From the NCBI GenBank assembly GCA_025526915.1, contig JAHLKH010000005.1, positions 186,001 through 250,000 on the forward strand: 64,000 nucleotides of DNA. Reading direction: 5' to 3'. The notes under the pieces are model-generated. The model searched no databases. It saw only the letters and a program-made list of their open reading frames with translations, and was not told the origin of the DNA. The DNA comes from Entophlyctis helioformis. Lineage: Eukaryota; Chytridiomycota; Chytridiomycetes; Chytridiales; Chytriomycetaceae. The position numbers and the translations under genes are program-made. Numbering within the stretch: position 1 is the stretch's first letter; each line of letters begins with the position of its first letter. Shown piece by piece: positions 19,081 to 31,200 of the stretch.

Positions 19081-19248
19081 GATCGACCAATCACAGCGAT
19101 TCCACCAGGATCGACCAATCACAGCGATTCCACCAGGATTGACCAATCAGAACACATCCACCAGGATCGACCAATCAGAGCGATTCCACCAGGATCGACC
19201 AATCACAGCGATTCCACCAGGATCGACCAATCAGGAATATTCCACCAG
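19081..19248. repeat. Six 28-bp tandem repeats, each with a CCAATCA box
   Basis: Six head-to-tail 28-bp units (19081, 19109, 19137, 19165, 19193, 19221). Each opens gatcgaccaatca (one copy gattgaccaatca) and ends ccaccag; units differ mostly in the middle. GACCAATCA matches the NF-Y/HAP complex core (CCAAT). The array lies 50 bp before the kinase ATG and 24 bp from the putative divergent ATG at 19056, so it looks like a multimerised promoter element. Confidence 0.8.
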
Positions 19249-19273
19249 GGGTAATGGTATGAGAACCGGGCCC

Positions 19274-19320
19274 AGATCTTACTCAACACTCATCTTCATG
19301 CTCGCGTCTGGTCAGGTTTT
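19274..19320. repeat. Dispersed 47-48 bp repeat, copy 2 (at the kinase start)
   Basis: Partner of 3373-3420. It includes the kinase ATG at 19298 and codons MLASGQV. The rest of the kinase sequence is not repeated at the other site. Confidence 0.7.
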
Positions 19321-22300
19321 GCTTGGTGAATGCATTGGCCGTGGAGCATCGGCCGCCGTGTTTCGCGGCCTGAACCTCAGCACTGGCCAAACGGTGGCCG
19401 TCAAGCAACTGTATCGCAGCAACTTGCTCAACGTTGCAGACCAAATGACGGCGAGTCTTGATACCTTTTGCGGCCCTTGCCACACCAGAACCAAGCCATG
19501 CGCTGCCAACAACACACAAACTTATGCGTTCCCAACATGTTCGTTGGCCTGCAACATGCTTTCAACCAAGCAGCTCGAGATTGACCTGCTCAAGCAGCTA
19601 CGCCACCCAAACATTGTCGCCCTCCTGGGATACGAAGCAACCGACTCTGCCCTTCATGTCATCATGGAGTATTGCGAAAACGGCTCGTTGCAGGAGACGA
19701 TCAAGAAGTTTGGGAATGTCCCAGAGAATCTCGTCTCACTTTACATGAAGCAAGTGCGTTTGTCGCTGCGCTTACATCCGTGCAGCCGCCGCCCACCCCC
19801 CACATTCTATGCCCTAACATCCAAAGCAACTGCTCTCTGGTTGTCCTGCATGCACCAGGTTCTTCAAGGTCTGGCATATTTGCACAGACAAGGTGTCATA
19901 CATCGTGACGTAAAGAGCGCGGTGAGAGGTTTGCCGACATTGGCAGTTTATCTTGCCAACGACCGGCACGCTCACGGAACTCACCGATCCATGCCATGAC
20001 CCTCGCACTATGGCAGAATATCTTGTCGACAAAAGACGGAGTCGTTAAACTGGCTGATTTTGGTATTGCCACGCGGCTGAATGTTGTTGACGACGCCGTG
20101 GTCGGATCGGCGTATTGGAGTACGTTGGCGAGTCTTGATACTGGATTGCGCGGCGGCCTGCTGACTGTCCGCAATCAAACGGCCTGCTTCTGCCAACAAT
20201 CGATCGTTAGTGGCACCCGAGGTCATTGAGTTACGAGGTGCCAGTACGGCATCGGACATTTGGAGTGTCGGGTGCACATCCATCGAGCTATTTACAGGAC
20301 AGCCGCCCTATCACAGCCTTGCGCCAGTTTCTGCATTGTTTCGTATCGTCAGCGACGATCATCCACCTATTCCTAGAAATGCGTCTCCAGTTGAGCATCG
20401 CCTTCCATTCACACACACACGCATACGCATGGGAGACGTTGCCCATCACATCTTGACTAATCAACTTGCGTGCTCATCCCCACACCAACCGACAGTTGTT
20501 TGTGAGCTTCCTCATCGAATGCTTTCAGCGCGACCCTCACTTGCGGATCTCTGCAGCAAGTCTCAGCAACCATGCATGGCTTGGTCAGGCCAAGGTAAGA
20601 TCTGATCATTTACGCCTATGCTCACGTTCATATAGTACCCAAGCCAGCATACTTGAACCATCCGGGAGGTTTTTTAGCCGCCTGGGAGACTCTTTCGATT
20701 GGCCTCGTGGGCCATGCCATAATCACACCTTGAATCAGCAGCAGAATTGGTGGATTAATTCAACTCCCAGACTCAATGCTTGGCAACCATCCACAGCCAA
20801 CATGATCTCGACGTCCAGACTCATTACGAGCGGCAGGCAATTGATGCGACGACTCGCCTCGGTGACTATGTCGAGTCGTTTGTGGAGGCACAGGATTTTG
20901 ACGCCGACTTTGAGCTCTCCGACACGGTGCCACTAATTCTTTCAAACTACTCAGCAATGGTGACGAGCATCTGGCATGTTCCGCCCATGTCTCGCCTGTG
21001 CCTGCGCTAACCGTTTATGTGCAATCTCTAAATCTTAGACTTGCAGCAACAACGGCGATGCTGGCCAGGATCCATTCTCTGGGATTGAGATCGACAGCGC
21101 TGCAGCCCAATCATCATTGCGCCAGCCTGAAGTTGGTATTCACCACATCGGCCCATCTTCTGGCGATCAGTCCAGCATGCTCGCCATGTGCACGTTAGAC
21201 AATGATACTCCTCCTAGCGGCTCTCGTAACATCGATGTTCAAGGTTGGCATCTGAAGCAACTATTTCCTCCGCTATCTAATGACGCATGCCGATTTCTCG
21301 CTCATGCCGATGCCGATGCCATTCCAATGATGACGAACCGCATACGTCCAGCTCTCACAGCAACGACGCGCGGGCTTCTTAGTCAAGGACGCTATGCAAC
21401 TCTTGTGCACACGCTGCTTACGTGCTGGAATGCGCAAGGTGCCGCGGCATGCATCTTGGCCGAATGCAACAAGGTTAGTGTCATGAGGACAGAGTTGGCC
21501 GGCTGAACCGTGTGCATATGAATAGTCTATTGATCACCGCGACAACAGTTTCTATCACTGGCGTTTTCCAATAGGCAGCATTCAGACCAAAGCTTGCTGC
21601 AGCCGGTGTCCTTCTTTGCTTGCTTTCTGTCTCGCCTGCCACTCCAACTCTTTGTGCAAACCGACCATACTCTTCAGCTTCAGTTGGCATCGATCATGGG
21701 ATTGCTCATCCGTCACGCTCCTGTTGCCGTCTTGCAACACGGCCAGAAGCAAATTCGTCACCTACTTCGATCTTCCAGCGATGCGATATCCCATGCCATT
21801 TTGTCCTCTCTGTTGGCCGTGCTAAAATGCCAGGCGAGTTTGTATGGATTGAGCGCGTGCTGCACATCTCTTCTAACATGTGTATCTGGTGTGTTTGCGT
21901 CCCCTTTTACCTGCACGCCAAGACAGATAGGCGAGCGTAAACACGAGCTCCATTGGATTCTCATCGAAGCCAAAATTGCCCCTTTGCTGCTTCACGTCGC
22001 TGCCCAATCACGCACAGTCCGCGCCATTCCAGACCAGGGGTCGCCACATCTCGCACTTGAGATCCTGCATGACATTTCACGAACCGATCATCTGCGTCCC
22101 CACCTCGGCACAGAAACCTTTATCCGCAGTTAGTCACAGAGTGCTTTGCTGCTCATGCGCTGGTTGTGCAGCACACACAATCCCGTTTTCTTACCACTCG
22201 GTGCACCGTTGATGCAATCGATCAACACGCTGTAGACATCCTCCAAGTCATTCCACAGTCACGCCCTAGCCTCCTCATCTTGCTCTTAAAAATCATCAAG

Positions 22301-23354
22301 AACTTGTGCCAGTGCCCCGAGCTGCTTGGCGTCATTGCGACGAGCGACAGCGTTCGATGTTTTTGCAACTTGCTCTGGCGGCAAAACAGTCGCGTGACCA
22401 ATGTAAAGTCGCGCTGCAGTCAGTCTTTCCGGCTCGCTGTCTTGTCTTGTGTGTCGTTCAAGGCAACCGCATATTGTACTAATCTGGAAGTCCAAATCGT
22501 CATGATAGGATATACAAACTCAGAGTTTGTGTGTGCTGTCCTGCCTTACCAAGATGAATGTCGGCAGGCAGGAGCAAGCAGTCGATGCAGACATTGGCAG
22601 GCATTTATCGTCCGTTGCTCTGTCTGGAAGCACGGCGCGCCAGTATGCGATTCCCATCCTGTGCGAGATTGTACGGGGCAGCAAGAAATGTAGAGACTCG
22701 CTTTGGGCGTGCGGCGCACCTGCTGTTTTGGCAACTCTCGTGATGGACGACGTCGTTTGGCGCACGTTCGCGTTTGAGGCGATCCTCTTCTGGTGAGTGG
22801 CTTGGCCCCCTTGCAATATGCCCATCTGCTGGGGGGCTCCTGCACAGCCTAAATCTCTAGATAATCGCGCTGATGACGGCATGCGTATTGGCGAATCAAT
22901 CCGCATCTGCACGTTCAACAGGCTTGGGGAGGACACGGTTCGAATGGAACGATTTCTGCTCTCGAGCCCCGCACTGGCGGCCATTCCATCCTTTTTGACG
23001 TTGGCATCCGCCACCAACGATCGCATCTCGGGCGATGTCGTGCAGCTCATGTCCCTTTCAGATCGCATCCTGGCAAAGCTCGTCGATGCAGGCATTGTCT
23101 ATGCCACCCAGCAGGTGCTTTCAACGAATCCTCCCACACAGACAACCATCCACCTTTTGAAAATCATCGAGCATACAGCTGCACTGGACGGCAAGTTGCA
23201 AGAGCGCAACCAGGTTGCTGAGTCAGGGTGTCCCGGGCAACAAAGACTGGATTTGCAAATTGTATTGAGCAAATGCCTTGACCATCCGTCCCTGCTGGTG
23301 CAGCAACTGGCGCGCCGTGCGCTTGCTAGAGTTGGTGATGGTCCAAAAACTTGA
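19298..23354 (+). CDS. cdc7: Cdc7(SIN)/SepH/MAP3K-epsilon-type protein kinase
   Basis: Multi-exon Ser/Thr kinase. The kinase domain is complete across introns: glycine loop [20 protein letters not shown], hinge EYCENGS, HRDVKS, NILS, LADFGIA, then [20 protein letters not shown]. The domain starts almost at the N-terminus, as in S. pombe Cdc7, Aspergillus SepH and plant MAP3K-epsilon (not budding-yeast Cdc7). The long C-terminal part (about 21.2-23.35 kb) consists of helical ARM-like repeats, for example [17 protein letters not shown] and [17 protein letters not shown], as in that family. It acts in the septation-initiation/cytokinesis cascade downstream of a spindle-pole GTPase. Its stop lies 29 nt inside the convergent FBXO9 gene. 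The first codons fall in a dispersed repeat, so the true start may differ. Confidence 0.85.
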
Positions 23355-24925
23355 CCTTTGAAAAGGTGAATTGCCGAAGCTGGGATTTGGGGAAGGCGTA
23401 CACAGAACTTGGATCGTCGATGCGGCATGTGGTGTAGTCCACCCAATGAAGCTTGTTGTGGCGGCCGCGGATGTTCTGACCGATCTTGAGAATGCAGTTG
23501 AAGATATGAGGGCGTCCTTTGTCCGTCCAGGTAAAGCTGACTTGGTTATCCGACACCCATTCCTGCGCAGCCATTCCACACCAACAAGCACAGATTCGTT
23601 GAACGTGTCAATACAAAGATGGCGCAGTCGGGCTGAGCAAATGGGAACACATGCAAATAGGCATGCATGCCTTACCCAATCGCCGTACATGACGTCTTTT
23701 ATCGCTGCGTCTGGATGAAACCCCTAGAGATGGCCATTCACATCGAAGCGCAAATCAGAAGATACAGAAGTGCACATCATCCCAGACCCAACCGAGTCCA
23801 CTTACGCGCACGATTGCTTTTGGCTCAAGGGTGGATGTGTGAATCATAAACTTGTTGCCTGGAAGCAGCCGAAGATACCGGAAATACGTCACAACAAGGA
23901 CAGGCTGGTTGAATGTCTCGGAGAAGCCGGTCCGAAGATAGTTGACCCGCGAAATGTAGACACCATCGAGCCACACGCGAGGCTTTTCCATCCAAACGTT
24001 GCGCCAGTTGAGCGCGTACCGGTCTCTGACATCATCAAGACTGAAGCACTGCCCATCCAGAAGGGATTGCCAGCACAGGAACTTCCAGATGGACTGCTCT
24101 CGCACGAGCAAGAACATACGCTTGCAGACCAGCGACAGATCCACCACCAGACCCAAATCCATGAACACTGCCCACTTGAGGATATTGACAATGACTTCGG
24201 CAGGCAGCGATACGAAATGCCGCCCAACAGCCTGCTGCTGAGCGTCGCCATCCTGCGCCTCGCTGGGCACGATCGAAAAGGCTGGATTTTCGGCCGTTAT
24301 CTTGGCCACAATGTCCATCTCATCGCCCGCTGGTGCAGCATGTGGGGCTGCGTCGCGCACAACCAACGTGGACGTGGCTGCAGCCAACTTGATACGTTGA
24401 CGCTCGATCTGGCGGATGTTCTGTTCGACGTTGTGGTCCATCCTAATCGCTGCATGGCGTGTTCCGATACACGGACTGGCGTTAGCACGTCGTTCGCTGA
24501 CACCGCTTGCTGGCCTGCCTACCTTTGCGATACAGTCGAACCGACTCTGACAGACGCCCCTGTCTTTCTTCATCCTCGCCGCGGCGGTAGAGTTCGAGGG
24601 CCGCCATCTCCTTCGAAAGGGCCTCGACTCTGTCATGGCTGTTGCTGTTGTCTGCTTCGACCGTGCCATGCCGCAGCTCGCTGCTGGTGCTGCCAGACGC
24701 ATGCTTTGAAGGTGACGTCGACCGACCACGATACACTGCTGCTTTCTGAGCAGCCGTCTGCCCCAAAGCCTTCGCAAGAGGCCGTTGTGAAGGTGGCTGG
24801 GCAGTCTCTTGTCGCTGTTGTTGCGGCAGCTTCGAGCGAACCTCTTGTATCCACTCGCTGCGGAACGAGTCAAGGTCTTCTGGAAGAACCTCTGGCGCTG
24901 GGTCGATCAATATATCGTCAGCCAT
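23326..24925 (-). CDS. FBXO9: F-box only protein 9 (Pof7/Hrt3 type)
   Basis: Substrate receptor of an SCF ubiquitin ligase. From ATG 24925 (MADDILIDPAPE): a disordered stretch, a TPR/MIT-like helix pair (AALELYRRGEDEERQGRL, SVRLYRKG), then the F-box LPAEVIVNILKWAVFMDL ... LSLVCKRMF. The conserved family block follows: W.NVWMEKPRVWLDGVYIS, then FRYLRLLPGNKFM and, in the last exon, RHNKLHWVDYTT ... [11 protein letters not shown]. The order and motifs match human FBXO9. The stop at 23326 overlaps the kinase coding end. It is divergent from IFT140 across a 325-bp gap. Confidence 0.85.
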
Positions 24926-25250
24926 TCGGCCTGCATTCCGTTCCATTAGCCAAGAGTCAGCAGCCAGCATGGACGACGAGCGGACACTGCGAGCATGCCA
25001 CCACATACCCGATCGGTCGGAAAAATACATGAATGTTTCCAGCATGAAGTTGCCAGATGGCAGCCGGATCACGTGTCATATCACGTGACTAGGTGGCATC
25101 TGCTGGTTGAATCTGCGGTTCCTCCCAGTTGACCTGACAGGCAACATTGTTAAAGGTGGCATGCTCGTGGATGTGCGCCGTTCGCTGGTCGTCTATGCAG
25201 GCTGCTGACTCATTGGTCGCCGTATGATATGCTGACCCAGCTCAACCAGA
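24926..25250. promoter_or_regulatory. Divergent FBXO9/IFT140 intergenic region with paired CACGTG boxes
   Basis: Holds copy 2 of the short dispersed repeat (24953-25002) and two E-box palindromes CACGTG (25070-25075 and 25082-25087) 12 bp apart, a bHLH (Cbf1/USF-type) binding arrangement about 150-185 bp from each start codon. A clear RFX X-box, common before ciliary genes, was not found. A short open stretch at about 25105-25200 (LRFLPVDLTGNIVKGGMLV) might be an unrecognised exon. Confidence 0.4.
24953..25002. repeat. Short dispersed repeat, copy 2 (5' flank of FBXO9)
   Basis: Partner of 58-103, same plus-strand orientation. It lies 28-77 bp upstream of the minus-strand FBXO9 start. Confidence 0.6.
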
Positions 25251-28200
25251 ATGGGCTGGGCAGCTGGGCAACTCGTCGAAGGCGACATACATGCGCTCGC
25301 CATTCACGCAAACGCGCCACTGGTCGCAGCAACGCTGAGGGACGGCTCAGTACATGTATACGACGAAGAGGTTGTCCGTTTTGAGAACCTCAGTCTGAAG
25401 AAGGAGTCTGTTCCAACCAAGGTGGCTTGGCATCCGACCAAAAAGTACCTGGCTGTTGCTTGGAATGGAGGTAATACAGCCGCGATTCTCTATGATGGCG
25501 GCATTGCGCATATGTTGTTCCAAGAGCGCCAAGAGGTTCAAGCCAGCCCAGCTTGGCTTCTGCCTCTCTCTCTCTCTTACTGCTCACGGAAGAACGACAA
25601 TCAACACTGCTCGCGTCGTGTCGTGTCGTGTCGTGTCGCGTCAGCAACGCACCCTGGCTGACATTGAGTGGACAATACGTATGCAAAGGCACGGTCGGCT
25701 TGTGGTGCTTGGACATGGAAAGCACGCTGCGTGAAGGCAAGATACACCAGTGCCGTGTCACCTGTCTGGAGTGGAACCCAATAGGAAATCGCATCATCAG
25801 TGGCGACGAGGTAGTCTGCCATTCATGTGACGGGTGCATTGATCGCACACGCATCTAACGACCAGCTTCAATGCAGGACGGAGGTGTTGTCGTGTGGAAA
25901 GTCGACGTGCGTGGGAGACTGTCCACAATGTCGCAGTACCGCCTAAAGGGGCAAATCACTTGCTGTGTGTTCCGCGTTGCATTGTTCCTTTCTCCAGAGC
26001 AGCAGCGGTAAGGGAGACCTTGCAAGCACATCAAAGCATCGAATGCTTTCCATGCATGAGCGTGCTGATTATCCTGGGCCATCGTCACAGTCCTCGCGAC
26101 AAAGACTCGCCTCCCTTCTTTCTTGCAGGGCAAAGCGGATCAGTCTACTACGCCGATGACATGGGTCATTGCACCGAGGCAACAACAACTTCCATGCCGG
26201 TCCACTCGCTCTTTGTGCCAGAGTCCCAGGATGCCTTGTTTGTTGTGAGCGAGGACCTCGTGTTGTCGCGTTTCGGCCTCGCTCTGGACGGCAAGATGAC
26301 GCTGGACACATCAGTATGGACACTCGCTCCATCTTGAAGCATCCAAGCCACCTGCACATTCCTGACTGTAGTTTCATCTGCCACTGCCTCAAATGGCGCA
26401 AATAGGTGAAGCTCAGTGGAGGACTTAAATCTCTTGGGATCAACCTTCTCACGGCGTGGATCGAGCCTGAGCTGCTTGCCATAACCGTCAACGGAAGCCC
26501 CGTCCGCATGTGGGACATTGCCAATGAGGAAACCGTCATCCTTGACCGACCAGGTAAACACACAATGAGTTGCATGGTATGATGTGCAGTAGAGTGCCAT
26601 TCCTCGACATTGTTGACACTAAGCAGCGAGTGGCGCTCTGCTGTCTTGTAGAGCTTGGCGCATCTGCCTATCGGTCCTTTAAGTACAACCCAAGGATGCA
26701 GATAATGGCAGGAAAGTCTGGTTATCTGTGGCAAGGTGATCGCCATGATAGCACATCTAACCTGCAACCATGTCTGCACGGGCTTTTTTCACCAAACACA
26801 GTTGGATCGGATAATGGGTCAATCATCTTATGGCAGACATCATTTGTCTGGAAAGACGGGGAGCGGTCAAGGACGTGGGAGGTAAGGGTCTCGCGGCATG
26901 CATCGACATTCATCGAACGTTGAACCATGCTCATGAAACTGTCAAAATGCCACTTGTGGTCGGAAGCCTTTACGAAAGCTGGATGTGGGCGGCGGAAGCA
27001 TCCTTGCGCTATCATGGGGTGCGTCTTTGCGTCACTGCGCGAGTCTTTGTATGGATGCAACTGTTGAGGAGCTAAGCGACTCGGACATAATGATCGGCAT
27101 CAGGCATCTCGGACACGTACTTGGCTGTCAAGAAAGCTGGTGGATTCCAGCTTATCTCGCAGCAACTGCTGTGCTGTTCAACACATGGAGTTCAGGCTGT
27201 TGCCGTGCAGATCGCGTCAGACAAGGTGTTGGTTGAGCGACAGCTTGGAAAGGTGGGTTGCACGTGTACGTGACAGTGCCACATTGGCTGTGAGTGCTTC
27301 CATGATGACTTGCCATACTCACGACCGGCACCAACCAGCAAATCATCCACATTGAGGCAAAAGGAAGCATCAGAGCACTGCATGTGACAAGCGATCTGCT
27401 GGCTATTTACACTGGAAAGGCGATTGAATTGCACAGACTGGAAGGTACGCATGTTTCTAACGTCACGTCACGCCGTGGCGCCAAGTGGAGGCCGGCGCAC
27501 GAGGAATTGACGCCATTTCTTGTGTATGCGCGATTAGATTCGGCCCAGCAAAGCTCTCAGCCAGCATCGGTTCCCTGCCATTCTGCTGTATTCACGGCCA
27601 ATTCGAAGCTGGTTTTCATTGCCGAACAGAATCGCATTGACATGTTCAGTCACCAAGGCCTTGCAAAGCATACTCTGCTGACATCGAGCGAAGAGGGCGA
27701 TGTTTTGCGTCTTGTCAGTGTTGGCTCATGTCTTGTCCTGGTAAGTCGCTAAAGGCGCATTGGCTGGATGCCTTTTAATCAAATGTTACATCGTACGCTA
27801 AGCTAGGACTGTCTCTCTGGCGCGTGTGGCGGTGCTGCCTCTGTCAAATCTGTCAACAGACAACTCGGAACCATTCCATTGCCATTTTTGATGTTGGTGG
27901 ACGCGAGCCTCGCCTGCTCGTCTCGCGCTCACTGAGAGCCAGACTTGCAAACGACACCATACACTTATTTGGCATCAATGCAAATGCGACCATGGTTGGG
28001 TTTGTTGGTAAGAGCTTTCTTGTTTCTTGGCGACGTTTGGAAGGATCATCGCCAAGCTCGCCGATCTTTCTGCTCACAGAGGCCATTGACGCATTTTATC
28101 AAAATGCGGCCCACATTCAGCCTCGGGAAACCCATCACAGCTCTCGATCTATAGCTTCGAGCTTGACAACGTATTTACTCACCAGTTCCAAGGTCGCACA

Positions 28201-31200
28201 GTAAGTGCCGTTTTACCGCGGTGCTTTGCTCCGCCCATATTCAGATGACGGCTATACTGTTACATTACGGAAACGTCTAGATATCGAGTATCGCCTGGGA
28301 TGTCGAGGATACGCGGCTGATCGTCTGCGAGCTAGACACGGGTGCGTGAGGCAAATTTGTGGATGAACAAGCTTTAGGCGATGTTTACCTGACTGGAAAA
28401 GCTCATTATGGTGCACATTCATGTTGGCCAACTTGATGCTGTTCGCAACATGTATCTACAACAATGGATGCCATGCACGGCTCCTTCAACAGCTGACGCT
28501 GGCGGGAAGGCTCAGGTAAGCCTATTGCACTACACGAGCAGCTCAATGCTTGCCGGATTTATGCATTGCATATGTACTCAAACTTATTGCAAACGCACAT
28601 ACAACTCAAGATTGCGTCACTGTTTGTGACTGTTGATTCCGGCATCGTTCAAAAGGACACCGAGACGCGTCCAGAAAAGTGCGATCGACTTGTTGGAGTC
28701 GCCATTCCACATTTTGTCTTCTTGAAGGTGTGCTGCGCTACGGTTGCCTGCATGTGTGCAAAAATGACTGCACGGCGCCGACTCATGCCGACTGTATCGA
28801 CGCGATGCAATCCGCCTGTGGACAGAAACAAGAGCTTCAATCGGAGCAAGCATCCCCCGTTCTGCTTCTCCCGGGACGCGAGTACGTTGGCGTCGAGGGT
28901 GAATCACAAGCCGTCATCAAGGCTATTACAGATTTCTGCTTCAATCTATCTGCAGGAAACGTCGATGACGCAGTGAAGGTAATTGGCATGGACAGAGGTC
29001 GCTCTTGCTTGCTTCATTCCTGCTAACGCACGCCTTGATGACGGTTCCCGCCTCCTGCTGCTTCATTCGTGCACACTCTTGTATAGTCTGTCAAACTCAT
29101 TCGTAACGAGAGTGTTTGGGAGAACATGGCCAAGATTTGCGTCAAGCTTGGACGCATCAACTTGGCAAAGCTTTGCTTGGGGAAACTCAAGAATGCAAAG
29201 GCCTTGCGAAGCATGCACGACAGGCGGAGTGTCGACGGAAATGGGCCGATTGAGCAGGGTGTTCTTGCCGCCATTCATCTCGGTAAGCAGTTCAAGGCTG
29301 TGTGACCTGCACCTGGCGCTAGTTGTATGATGCTGGCGCATAGAGCTGACCATCACACTTCTCTCAAACTATGCTCATGAATAGGCTTGTACGACGAGGC
29401 ATTCGCCGCATGCTCATCGACGGGACGATATGATTTGATGAGCGAGCTCCATCAGGTACCATTGCATTTTCGCCGGCATTCTTACTTTTATCCACACACC
29501 ATCACGACTTGCGGTCGTGCGCACTTTTTTTGGTTTGCATAGCTGACAAGCAGTGGCCTGCAAAAACTAGGCGACTGGGCAGTGGGAAAAGGCCATTGAG
29601 ACGGCTGCTTCCAAGGACCGACCAGCACTCCCGACGGTATTCTTCAACTTTGCCAAGCATCTGAAAGATGTCGGAGACCAAAGCGGCGCCATTGCCGCGT
29701 ATGAAAAGTCCAACACAGCACGGCAAGTTGCATCAGCATGGCCAGGATGCGTGCTTGTTGATTCACCTGGCGTCCGCAACTGACACTGAATAGGTGAACA
29801 TGCAACTTTACTAATCTTCTTGTGCCATCTCAGGACTCACATTCCGCGCATGCTGCTGATGCAGCCAGACGAGCTTCGAAACTACATTGACACGTCATCG
29901 GACATGGTGCGTGGACCGTTTGAGAAATGCCATTCATTCCCACAGCCAGTCATGTAAAGGGAGACCTAACCAACGCGTCATGACGCCCTTGATGTTGCGA
30001 GAGCAGTCGCTTAAAGTATGGTGGGCTCAAAATGCAGAGTCTCACAGCGACTACGATACGGCGCTCAAGTACTACTCGATGGCCAATGATATTCTGTCCA
30101 TTGTGCGCGTCAACTGTCTGTCTGGAAAAATGGAAGAGGTACACTTTGATGCTCTGGAGGCACAGAGCTGCACAACGGCTCTCGATGCATCATGGTTGTG
30201 CCACGACAGATGGTCAGAGCGCTAAGTCATCTGGGCAGGCTATTCGGATTGCCGATGAGCATCCCGACAACGCGGCGGTTGCTTACTACATCGGCCGACA
30301 GCTTGAGGACGATGGAAAGGTTTGTCTTGAATGTTGCGCGCCACTTTCAAGTCGAAAGAATGCAGGCCTTCCAGGAACAGCTTTACCCTCCCATTTCCTT
30401 GTTGCTGACTCTAGCCGTACAGATCCAGCGCGCTATCACTTACTTTGCAAGGGCCAAGTCGTTTGCGAGTGCTATCCGACTTGCCAAAGAGCACCGCATC
30501 GACAAGGAGCTGATGCAGCTTGCGTTACAAAGCACTCCAGAGTCGATGAATGACGTTGCAAGGTAACAGTGCTTGACCACGCGAGTTGTCAGATGCGTTC
30601 ATTTTGAGTCTGCAATCAGTGCTTCATTCGACTTCCAGCTCTGTGCATTCACAATCCTAACGGCCATCATGGTGCAGATACTTTGAAGCCAACGGAGCAC
30701 TGCCCAAGGCTATCACGCTGTACAGCAAAGTAGGAAACATGGTAAAAGCCATGGATTTGTGCTTCCGCACAAAGGAGACTGCGCTACTGGAGACCATTGG
30801 TAAGGATGCCTGTTTGTGCTCAATCTTTCAACGGCAGCGTTGCTAATGTTGCCACAATTGTGGGGGATACATGATGGCACAAAGCAACCACTCTTGATCC
30901 TGAGCGGGACGCCAAAATGATCCAAAAGGCAGCCAACTATCTTGTCGAGCAGGGATCGACTCAGAACGCGCTGCGGCTGCTTATCATGGGCCAGCGATAT
31001 GCAGAGGCAAGGAGGCCAGTCTGGCTGCAATGCCAGTCTCGCTGCAAGGAATGCCGGGCCAGCACTAACGCTTGCTAACTCTGGTGCGGTGGTATGCCAT
31101 GAATCCTTCCAGGTTCTGGACATTTGTGACGCGCAGCATATCCCGCTCTCTGAAGAGTTGGTTGACAAAATGGAAATGACTGGATCAGGCATACCAGAGC

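Noticed and set aside
19081..19248. Direct repeats resembling a CRISPR array
   Set aside because: Units are contiguous with no spacers, the context is eukaryotic, and each unit holds a CCAAT box.
25127..25146. RFX X-box-like inverted repeat before IFT140
   Set aside because: Half-sites gttgac and ggcaac are 6 bp apart, wider than the 1-3 bp accepted for X-boxes.
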